The notes under the pieces were generated by a model that was not told where the DNA came from, did no database searches, and saw nothing but the letters and a program-made list of their open reading frames with translations. Both the position numbers and the translations under genes were made by a program. A DNA stretch of 50,872 bases. Source: DASUMP01 sp036277635. GTDB taxonomy: Bacteria; Actinomycetota; Acidimicrobiia; IMCC26256; PALSA-610. Positions 25,260 to 32,234 of this stretch are shown in pieces. The stretch covers positions 1 through 50,872 of the forward strand of contig DASUMP010000043.1 in assembly GCA_036277635.1 (NCBI GenBank), written 5' to 3'. Within the stretch, counting starts at the first letter, position 1. Every line of letters begins with the position of its first letter.

Positions 25260-26723
25260 ATGACCACCGACACCGACCGGGAGCGCACGGCGGCCGTCAC
25301 GATCCCGGATGGGCTGGTCGCGGTGGTCAAGCGCGACTGCCCCACGTGCACGACGGTTGCTCCCGTGCTCGCGCAGCTCGCCAGCGCGGGTGCGCTCACC
25401 GTGTTCACCCAGGACGACCCCACGTTCCCCGAGGGCACGAACCCGGTCGACGACCGCAACCTCGCGGTGTCGTTCGCGCTCGACATCGACACCGTCCCCA
25501 CGCTCGTGCGCATCGAGGGCGGCGCGGAGACCGCCCGCACCGTCGGCTGGCTGCGCAGCGCGTGGGAAGAGATCACAGGCGTCGCCGGTCTCGGTCCCGA
25601 CCTGCCCGAGTACCGGCCGGGCTGCGGGTCGCTCACCCAGGACCCCGTCGTCGTCGACCGGCTCCTGGTCGAGCGCACGGTGCCGTTGCTCCGGGCGCGT
25701 CGGGTCGCGCTCGGCGCCGACGAAGACGTGCACGAGGCGATGGACGCACGCGGCTGGACCGACGGCCTCCCCGTCGTGCCGCCCACACCCGAGCGAGTCG
25801 CGCGCATGCTCGCGGGAACGACGCGCGCTCCCGACGACATCGTGGCGGTCGTGCCGCCCGATCTCGTCGAGTGCACGGTCGAGAAGGTCGCGATCAACGC
25901 AGTGATGGCCGGCTGCCGCCCGGAGTACCTGCCGGTGGTGCTCGCGGCGATCGAAGCGGCGTGCACCGACGAGTTCAACATGCACGGCTTGCTCGCGACC
26001 ACGTGGTTCGCGGGTCCAGTGGTGATCGTGAACGGCCCCGTCACGCGCGCGATCGGCATGAACTCCGGGCTGAATGCGCTCGGTCAGGGGAATCGCGCCA
26101 ACGCGAGCATCGGGCGCGCGCTCCAGCTCACGGTGCGCAACGTCGGCGGCGGCCGTCCCGGCGAAGTCGACCGCGCCACGCTCGGCAACCCGGGCAAGTA
26201 CACGTTCTGCTTCGCCGAACGTGAGCACGACTCGCCGTGGGAGCCGTTGCACGTGGCGCGCGGCTTCGCGCCCGACCGGTCGACCGTGACCCTGTTCGCG
26301 GGCGAAGGCGTGCGCGGCGTGGTCGACCAGCTCTCGCGCGAGCCCGAATCGCTCACGCGCTCGTTCGCCGCGTGCCTCGCCACAGTCGCGCACCCGAAGC
26401 TGCCGATCGTCTGGGACGCGTTCTTGGTGGTGTCGCCCGAGCACGCCCGCGTGTTCCGCGACGCCGGGTGGTCGCGTCAACGCCTGACCGACGAGATCAA
26501 CGCCATCCTGCAGCTCGACGGCGAGCAGTTCGTCCAGGGCGCGGGCGGCATCGCCGAAGGGATGCCCGAGGCGTTCCGCGCCACGACCCTGCCGAAGTTC
26601 CGCACCGGCGGCCTGCAGATCGTCCACGCCGGCGGCACCGCGGGTCTGTTCTCGGGCATCATCGGCGGGTGGGCCAGCGGTTCGGTCGGCAGCGAGATCG
26701 TGACCCGAGAGGTGACCAGATGA
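25260..26723 (+). CDS. Thioredoxin-like / DGLPVVPPT-domain fusion protein of the UGSC operon
   Basis: 487 aa. Residues 16 to about 100 form a thioredoxin-like domain with redox motif C27-P-T-C30 and cis-Pro in DIDTVPTLVRIEGG. From about residue 155 a large conserved domain begins with GWTDGLPVVPPTPERV. It continues through VVPPDLVECTVEKVAINAVMAG, FNMHGLLATTWFAGP and GLNALGQGNRANASIGRAL, and ends with SGIIGGWASGS. I know no function for that domain. No signal peptide is seen. The stop overlaps the start of the selenoprotein gene (ATGA), so the two are co-translated and the Trx domain is a natural reductant for the selenoprotein. Confidence 0.8.
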   Translation: MTTDTDRERTAAVTIPDGLVAVVKRDCPTCTTVAPVLAQLASAGALTVFTQDDPTFPEGTNPVDDRNLAVSFALDIDTVPTLVRIEGGAETARTVGWLRSAWEEITGVAGLGPDLPEYRPGCGSLTQDPVVVDRLLVERTVPLLRARRVALGADEDVHEAMDARGWTDGLPVVPPTPERVARMLAGTTRAPDDIVAVVPPDLVECTVEKVAINAVMAGCRPEYLPVVLAAIEAACTDEFNMHGLLATTWFAGPVVIVNGPVTRAIGMNSGLNALGQGNRANASIGRALQLTVRNVGGGRPGEVDRATLGNPGKYTFCFAEREHDSPWEPLHVARGFAPDRSTVTLFAGEGVRGVVDQLSREPESLTRSFAACLATVAHPKLPIVWDAFLVVSPEHARVFRDAGWSRQRLTDEINAILQLDGEQFVQGAGGIAEGMPEAFRATTLPKFRTGGLQIVHAGGTAGLFSGIIGGWASGSVGSEIVTREVTR

Positions 26724-27229
26724 GCGAACTCCTCGACCCCACGTCGGAGCGGTCGGCGGCACTGCGCGAGCGGGCGCCTCGACCCGAGTCGCTCGCCGGT
26801 GTGCGCGTCGGGCTGCTCGACATCTCGAAGCCGCGCGGGGCGGTGTTCCTCGACCAGCTGCAGTCGCTGCTCGAAGCGCGCGGCATGACGGTCGAGCGGT
26901 TCTCGAAGCCGACGTTCACGAAGCCCGCGCCGCTCGACCTGCGCCACGAGATCGCGACGAAGTGCGATGTCGTGATCGAAGCCCTCGCCGATTGAGGGTC
27001 GTGCACGTCGTGCAGTGTGCACGACTCCGTGAACCTCGAAGCCGCCGGCATCCCCACCGTGTTCGTCGCGTCGAGCGAGTTCGTCGACGCGGCCGACGCG
27101 CAGTCGCGCTCGCTCGGCGCCGACCCGGCGCGGGTGTTCGTCGCGCACCCGATCCAGGACCGCACCGACGCCGAGCTGGTGGCGCTCGCCGACGCGGCGC
27201 TCGACGAGCTCCTCGCGGCGCTGCGCTGA
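26720..27229 (+). CDS. UGSC-family selenoprotein (in-frame TGA = selenocysteine)
   Basis: 169 residues if TGA at 26993-26995 is read as Sec92. The first part (VGLLDISKPRGAVFLDQLQSLL, ATKCDVVIEALAD) and the part after TGA (GSCTSCSVHDSVNLEAAGIPTV) are in one frame. They join as U-G-S-C, the signature of the UGSC selenoprotein family, whose Cys homologues read C-G-S-C. A perfect hairpin starts two bases after the TGA. An authentic stop follows at 27227. It overlaps the Trx-fusion gene by 4 bp and is followed after 3 bp by the next gene. It is probably a cytosolic redox enzyme; the substrate is not established. Confidence 0.88.
26998..27025 (+). promoter_or_regulatory. Candidate bacterial SECIS hairpin
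   Basis: GTCGTGCAC (26998-27006) and GTGCACGAC (27017-27025) pair over 9 bp around a 10-nt loop that begins GU, as expected of bacterial SECIS apical loops. The stem starts 2 nt after the UGA, so the loop is 12-21 nt downstream, at the short end of the usual range. Confidence 0.7.
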
Positions 27230-27232
27230 CCT

Positions 27233-27937
27233 GTGCTGTACCTCCACGAGGTCCACACCGTCGCCGGGCGGTCGGAGGACGCGTTCGCGGCCGTCTTCCG
27301 CGATCGGTGGCTGCCGGAGCTCGCGCGCGATGTCGACACGCGACTCCTGTACTTCCTGCGTCAGACGTTCGCGACCGGACGCGCCTACCACGTCGTCACG
27401 ATCACCGCGGTGCGCGACGGCGCCGCGTACGAGCGACTCGCTCGACGGGTGCAGCGGGGCGACCTGCGAGCCCTCGCCGCCGACACCGACCGTCTGCGGC
27501 ACGAGGTCGCGGGCAAGCTGCTCCTCCCCGTCGAGTGGTCACCGTGCGTGGAGCACGATCTCGCGTCGGTCCCGACCGACGCCGCCGAGCACGACGCGAC
27601 GTTGTTCCTCGAGGACAGCGCGTGGCCGCACGAAGACAAGCTCGACGACTACGTCGACGCCGCGCGCACGCACTACGCGCCGAGTCTGGAACAGCGCGAC
27701 GAGCGCTCGCTGCTCACGCTCGAGGCCGTGTGGCAGGCCGCACTCGGCGCACCGCGCCGTCGCGAGGTGGTGCTGTGGCAGCGCGTGGATCATCCCGAAC
27801 GGCTGCCGGCGCTGTTCGCGCGCGACCTGCCCGAGGAAGTGCGGGCGCCGGGCACGTGGATGCACGACGCGCTGGCCGTGCGCGACGACTGGGAGAGCAA
27901 GCTGTTGCGCACGGCGACCTGGTCGCCGCTGCACTAG
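27233..27937 (+). CDS. NIPSNAP-like (dimeric alpha/beta-barrel) protein
   Basis: 234 aa made of two weakly similar halves of about 110 residues. The first is YLHEVHTVAGRSEDAF...WLPELA...VVTITAVRDGAAYERLA. The second has KLDDYVDAARTHYAPSLEQ and ALAVRDDWESKLL. This resembles NIPSNAP/Dabb ferredoxin-like domains. GTG at 27233 begins 3 nt after the selenoprotein stop, making it the third gene of that operon. No catalytic residues can be named. Confidence 0.65.
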   Translation: MLYLHEVHTVAGRSEDAFAAVFRDRWLPELARDVDTRLLYFLRQTFATGRAYHVVTITAVRDGAAYERLARRVQRGDLRALAADTDRLRHEVAGKLLLPVEWSPCVEHDLASVPTDAAEHDATLFLEDSAWPHEDKLDDYVDAARTHYAPSLEQRDERSLLTLEAVWQAALGAPRRREVVLWQRVDHPERLPALFARDLPEEVRAPGTWMHDALAVRDDWESKLLRTATWSPLH

Positions 27938-27959
27938 CGCCGAGGCAACGCCGCCGGCG

Positions 27960-29108
27960 TCAGTCCCAGGCGGTGCCGCCGATCTTGCCGCCGAGCTCGG
28001 GGCACTCGCCGGCGAACACGCCCCACGAGCACTCGAAGCCGGGCACGACCCACGCGTGCACCATCCAGATGTCTTCGAGCGGGTTCTTCTCGCCGCCGAG
28101 CGCCTTGCACTCCTCTTCGGTGGTGTTCTCGCCGCCGACGACGAGGCCACCCTGCAAGCACAGACCGCCGTTCGCGTTGTGCTGGTGCCACCGGTCGTTC
28201 GGACCCGCGAAGCCCTCGGGCGCGCCACCCGGGTGGTACACGAGGTAGCTGAGACCGACGATCTTGGAGTCGGGATCGGTGCCGTCGTAGAGCAGCTCGG
28301 ACGGCGCCGCCGGATCGAAGACCGGGACGCGCGAGATGTTCGTGTAGTGCGCGCCGATGCACGGCACGTAGACGGTCGACTTGTGGTAGCCGCCGGCCTC
28401 GGCGTCGGCCACGGTGGGGAACTCTTCGATCACTTCGCGAGCCGCCGCCATCTCGTCCATGAGCTGGAGGCGTTCGGCAGTCGTCAGGTTCTCTTGCACG
28501 ACCATGCCGCGGATCTCGCCGTGGCCGTCGCCCGTCTGACCCGGTGACGCGGGGTCGCCCGACTGCTCGCACGGGGAGTCACCCGTGGCGGTCGCGGCGA
28601 TGATGTCGCCGTGGTCGCCGCCGTCGATCAACCCGGTCTCCGGATCGACGCCACCGTGCTCGGCGTGGTCGTCGGCCATGCCGTCGTCGCCGCCGGCCCC
28701 GTCGTCACCGTGCGCGTGGCCGTGACCGTCGTCGGCGCCCGCCGCGACGTCGCCGCTCGTCCCCGAACCTTCCGCCAGTCCGGTGTCACTCAACACCGCG
28801 GCGCTCGCGGCGATGAGCGCGACGGCCGCGAGCGGCGCGCCGACCTGGAGCAGGCGACGAGCGGGCGTCGCGCCATCGGCGCTCGTCGCGTAGAGGGACG
28901 CGCCGAAGAACATGAGGAGCACACCGAGGATCGCGACGACGATCCCACCGAAGAACACCGCGTGCGCGAGCGAGTTCAGCTCGAGCACACCCTCGGTCGC
29001 CGCGAGATCCGCGTCGTCGGCGTGTCGGAGCGCGTCGGCGAGCATGCCCACGACCATCGCCACCGCGCCGACGCCGACCATCGACGTGCCGACCTTGCGA
29101 ACGTCCAT
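27960..29108 (-). CDS. Membrane-anchored His-rich protein, paralogue of 34912-35772
   Basis: 382 aa. Three hydrophobic helices lie in the first 115 residues. An acidic His/Gly/Asp-rich linker follows (DDGHGHAHGDDG, DDHAEHGG). The exported domain has GAHYTNISRVPVF, LLYDGTDPDSKIVGLSYLV, NDRWHQHNANGGLC, LEDIWMVHAWVVPGFE and FAGECP. These His, Cys and Trp positions recur in the lipoprotein at 34912, which suggests metal binding. The function is unknown. GAGGGGGG lies five bases before the ATG. It converges with the NIPSNAP-like gene. Confidence 0.75.
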   Translation of the reverse strand: MDVRKVGTSMVGVGAVAMVVGMLADALRHADDADLAATEGVLELNSLAHAVFFGGIVVAILGVLLMFFGASLYATSADGATPARRLLQVGAPLAAVALIAASAAVLSDTGLAEGSGTSGDVAAGADDGHGHAHGDDGAGGDDGMADDHAEHGGVDPETGLIDGGDHGDIIAATATGDSPCEQSGDPASPGQTGDGHGEIRGMVVQENLTTAERLQLMDEMAAAREVIEEFPTVADAEAGGYHKSTVYVPCIGAHYTNISRVPVFDPAAPSELLYDGTDPDSKIVGLSYLVYHPGGAPEGFAGPNDRWHQHNANGGLCLQGGLVVGGENTTEEECKALGGEKNPLEDIWMVHAWVVPGFECSWGVFAGECPELGGKIGGTAWD

Positions 29109-29179
29109 CGAGTCCCCCCTCGGAATCCGTTCCGACGCCGGGGCGCGCTCGCGCGACCGCCGACCGCCGTTGGATCCCG

Positions 29180-30403
29180 TCATCCTACGCCGCCCGCCGG
29201 CGGCGCCTCCGCGCGGCCGTCTCGAGCTGCGCCGGCGACGCAGGCCGCGGCCCGGCTCGCGATGCCGGAGGTCCGGCGCCACTCGCGGAGGCGGTGCTGG
29301 TCGTGGTCGCCGGTCAGGTAGGCGAACGACAGGCCCGTGGCCGGGTCGGCGAAGGCGATCTGGCCACCGGCACCGTCGTGGCCGAACGCGGCCGGCGAGA
29401 CGGTGTGCCCGAAGCCCCGGCGCGAGGCGCGGCCGTCGGCGCCCGCGACGATCAGTGCGCGGGTGCGGTTCGCCGGCGTCCCGACGTAATCCGGGAGCGA
29501 GGTACGCACCCGGCTCGTGATGTCGGCGAGCACGTCGGCGCCGAACACACCGTCCGGATCGTGCAGCAGCGCTTGGTAGAAGCGCGCCAGATCGGCCGCG
29601 TCCGACGCGGCGCCCGCACCGGGCACGCCCAACGCGCGCGTCTGCGGGTCGTTGAACGCGACGATCGATTCGGCGGTGACCTCCGTCGGCGGCATCGACG
29701 GAACTCCGAGCACGCGAGCGAGCTCGTCGCGGTCCATCGGCGCTCCGACCGGCACGACCGGTTCGATGTCGGCCTGCTGCTCGAGCGGGACGCCGAGCTG
29801 GAGCCGGGTCAGCCCGAGCGGTTCGAGCACGCGCGCCCGGACCGCGTCGCGGAAGTCGGCACCGTCGATGCGCTCGAGCAGCTCGGCGAGCACCCAGTGC
29901 GCCGACGACGCGTGGTACAGGTAGCCGGTGCCGGGCTCGGAGGTCAGCCGCCAGCGCGCGAACGCGTCGAGACGAGCGGACCGGTCGAACCACTGGGGCG
30001 GGCCGAGCGGCGCCATCGGGAACCCCGACGTGTGGAGCATCACCTGCTCGACGGTCACGACGTCCTTGCCGTTCGTCGCGAACTCGGGGATGTACTCCAC
30101 GACGCGTGCGTCGGGATCCAGCGCACCCTCGCCGATGAGCTGACACAACGCGCTCGCGACGACGGGCTTGGTCGCCGAGAAGATCATGAAGCGCGCGTCG
30201 GCCGGTGCCGCACCGAGCGTGACCTGCAGGAGCACCTCGCCGTGGCGAGCGAGCGCGAGCTGGCACGACGTGAGGGGCCCCTCGTCGATGTCGCGCTGCG
30301 CGCGCTCGACGAGCGCGGCGACCTTCGCGACGTCGAGGCCGGCGGCGACGGGATCTTCGAGGAAGGTGAGATCGGCGAGATCCCGTGACGGCGTGTCCGA
30401 CAT
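29180..30403 (-). CDS. Beta-lactamase-fold serine hydrolase (EstB/class C-like)
   Basis: 407 aa. The nucleophile motif SATK is in FMIFSATKPVVASALCQL, the second motif is Y-H-A-S in YLYHASSAHWVLAELLE, and the third region is near FGHDGAGGQIAFADP (HDGAGG type). This fits esterases or peptidases of the beta-lactamase superfamily rather than true antibiotic resistance. No signal peptide is apparent. ATG at 30403 is divergent from the MFS gene. Confidence 0.85.
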   Translation of the reverse strand: MSDTPSRDLADLTFLEDPVAAGLDVAKVAALVERAQRDIDEGPLTSCQLALARHGEVLLQVTLGAAPADARFMIFSATKPVVASALCQLIGEGALDPDARVVEYIPEFATNGKDVVTVEQVMLHTSGFPMAPLGPPQWFDRSARLDAFARWRLTSEPGTGYLYHASSAHWVLAELLERIDGADFRDAVRARVLEPLGLTRLQLGVPLEQQADIEPVVPVGAPMDRDELARVLGVPSMPPTEVTAESIVAFNDPQTRALGVPGAGAASDAADLARFYQALLHDPDGVFGADVLADITSRVRTSLPDYVGTPANRTRALIVAGADGRASRRGFGHTVSPAAFGHDGAGGQIAFADPATGLSFAYLTGDHDQHRLREWRRTSGIASRAAACVAGAARDGRAEAPPAGGVG

Positions 30404-30459
30404 TGGACCCGGAGCGTACGACGGGCCGCCCGGCGCGGCCGCGGCGCGAGACTGCTCCC

Positions 30460-31818
30460 GTGGCGGAGTCTCCCGGCGTCTGGGCACCGGAGCGCCGCGC
30501 ACTGACCACGGGCCTCGTGCTCACGATCACGCTCGTGGCGTTCGAGGCCCTCGCGGTCTCCACGGTGATGCCCGAGGTGCAAGCCGACCTGCGCGGACTC
30601 GCCTGGTACGGCTGGGTCTTCTCGGGCTTCTTCCTCGGGCAGCTGCTCGGGATCGTGATGGCCGGTCACCAAGCCGATCGTCGCGGCCCGGCGGCGCCGT
30701 TCGCACTCGGGCTCGCGATGTTCGTGGTCGGGCTCCTCATCGGCGGCTTCGCCGTCTCGATGCCGATGCTGGTGCTGGGTCGCGTCGTGCAGGGGCTCGG
30801 CGCGGGCGCGATCCCCGCGACGGCGTACGTCGCCGTCGGACGCGCGTACGCGCCCGAGCTCCAACCCCGGGTGTTCGCGGTGTTCTCGACCGCGTGGGTC
30901 GTCCCGGGGCTCATCGGACCGGCGCTCAGCGGTGCGGTCGCCGAGGCGTTCTCGTGGCGCTGGGTGTTCCTCGGCCTGCTCCCGCTCGTCGCGGTCGCGG
31001 GCGTGATGGCGCTGCCGGGGCTCCGCGCGCTCGCGCCCGCCGAGCGGAGCAGCGAGGCGCCGAGGTACGGCACCGCGCTCGCCGTGACCGCGGGTGCCGG
31101 GCTCGTGTTGGGGGGCATCGGGAGCGGCAACGTGGCGCTCGCGGTCGCCCTTGCGGTCCCCGGCGGCGTGCTCGCGACCCGGGCGTTCATGCGTCTGGTG
31201 CCGGTCGGCACGCTGCGCGCCGCGCCGGGGCTGCCCGCCGCGGTCGCCGTGCGCGGGATCCTCACGTTCGCGTTCTTCGGCGCCGACGCGTACGTGTCCC
31301 TCGCGTTCGTCGACGTCCGCGGCACACGGCCGTGGGTCGCCGGACTCGCGCTCACCGCCGCGACGCTCGCGTGGACTTCGGGCGCGTGGGTGCAGGAGCG
31401 ACGCGTTCGCGTCGCCGGGCCACGACGCCTGGTGCGCGAGGGCTTCGCGTTGCTCGTGGTCGGGATCGCGGGCCTCGGCTCGGTGCTGTTCGAGAGCGTG
31501 CCGATCCCCGTCGCGATCGCGGTGTGGGGAATCGGCGGACTCGCGATGGGACTCGCCTACGCGCCGCTGTCACTCACCGTGCTCGCGTCCGCCGCACGCG
31601 GTGAGGAGGGCGCAGCCGCCGCGTCACTCCAGCTCTCCGACGTGCTCGGCGTGGCGCTCGGCACCGGAGCCACTGGCGCCGCGGTCGCGGTCGCCGACGC
31701 CCTCGATCGGGATCCTCGCGCCGCGCTCCTGGTGGCGTTCCCGGTCATGGCCGCCGTCGCCGTGTTCGGCGCGCTCGTCGCTCGTCGGCTCCCCGAACAT
31801 CTCCCCGACGCGCGCTGA
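30460..31818 (+). CDS. Major facilitator superfamily efflux transporter
   Basis: 452 aa with about 14 hydrophobic segments. It has MFS signatures GHQADRRGPAAPF (loop 2-3 motif) and LGRVVQGLGAGAIPATAYVAVGRAY (motif C region), as in DHA2-type drug exporters. Start GTG at 30460 is chosen because longer versions run into the divergent hydrolase promoter. The substrate is unknown. Confidence 0.85.
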   Translation: MAESPGVWAPERRALTTGLVLTITLVAFEALAVSTVMPEVQADLRGLAWYGWVFSGFFLGQLLGIVMAGHQADRRGPAAPFALGLAMFVVGLLIGGFAVSMPMLVLGRVVQGLGAGAIPATAYVAVGRAYAPELQPRVFAVFSTAWVVPGLIGPALSGAVAEAFSWRWVFLGLLPLVAVAGVMALPGLRALAPAERSSEAPRYGTALAVTAGAGLVLGGIGSGNVALAVALAVPGGVLATRAFMRLVPVGTLRAAPGLPAAVAVRGILTFAFFGADAYVSLAFVDVRGTRPWVAGLALTAATLAWTSGAWVQERRVRVAGPRRLVREGFALLVVGIAGLGSVLFESVPIPVAIAVWGIGGLAMGLAYAPLSLTVLASAARGEEGAAAASLQLSDVLGVALGTGATGAAVAVADALDRDPRAALLVAFPVMAAVAVFGALVARRLPEHLPDAR

Positions 31819-31904
31819 GCGACTCGGCGGTCATCTGGGCCGGACGGCCCAACGCAGCCCGCGAGCATCCGAGCGCGTCGGTGCGCGTGGGACAATCGCT
31901 GGCG

Positions 31905-32234
31905 ATGCCGCGATCGTCCACCAAGGCCGCGCGCCCCGACGCGAAGGAACAACCTCCGACCCGGCTGCTCGCCGTCGCCGCAGCGTCGGTCGTCATCGGC
32001 GCGGTCCTCGTCGTCCTCGGCGAGTTCGCGTTGCACGTCGTGGGTTACGTCCTCGCGTCGTTCCAGACCATCGGGCTCGTCGCGGCGTACACACGCATCG
32101 ACAACAGCCGGCGCAGCTCCGCGCACTACGTCCCGCTCGCGCACGCCGGACGCATCGTCTCCGCGATCACGATCGCCGGGATCATGGTCGCCGGCGTCCA
32201 CGTATGGATGATCGCCACGGAGCTGGCCGGGTGA
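31905..32234 (+). CDS. Small two-helix membrane protein
   Basis: 109 aa. A basic, charged N-terminus (PRSSTKAARPDAKEQ) is followed by helices near residues 22-55 and 84-106 with a cytosolic RIDNSRRSS loop. The family is not recognised. Its stop overlaps the VWA gene start (TGATG), so the two are probably expressed together. An in-frame GTG at 31881 is an alternative start; GACAAT eight nt before the ATG could be a -10 box. Confidence 0.65.
   Translation: MPRSSTKAARPDAKEQPPTRLLAVAAASVVIGAVLVVLGEFALHVVGYVLASFQTIGLVAAYTRIDNSRRSSAHYVPLAHAGRIVSAITIAGIMVAGVHVWMIATELAG

Noticed and set aside
26993..26995. TGA as a nonsense mutation splitting a pseudogene
   Set aside because: The exact U-G-S-C family signature, the hairpin immediately after, conserved sequence on both sides and tight operon spacing all favour selenocysteine.
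29180..30403. Antibiotic-resistance beta-lactamase
   Set aside because: Motifs and length fit the esterase/peptidase branch of the fold, and no export signal is visible.
31094..32233. Upstream extension of the VWA gene through the MFS and small membrane genes
   Set aside because: The extension is an out-of-frame shadow of those genes; a clear signal peptide begins at the ATG at 32234.
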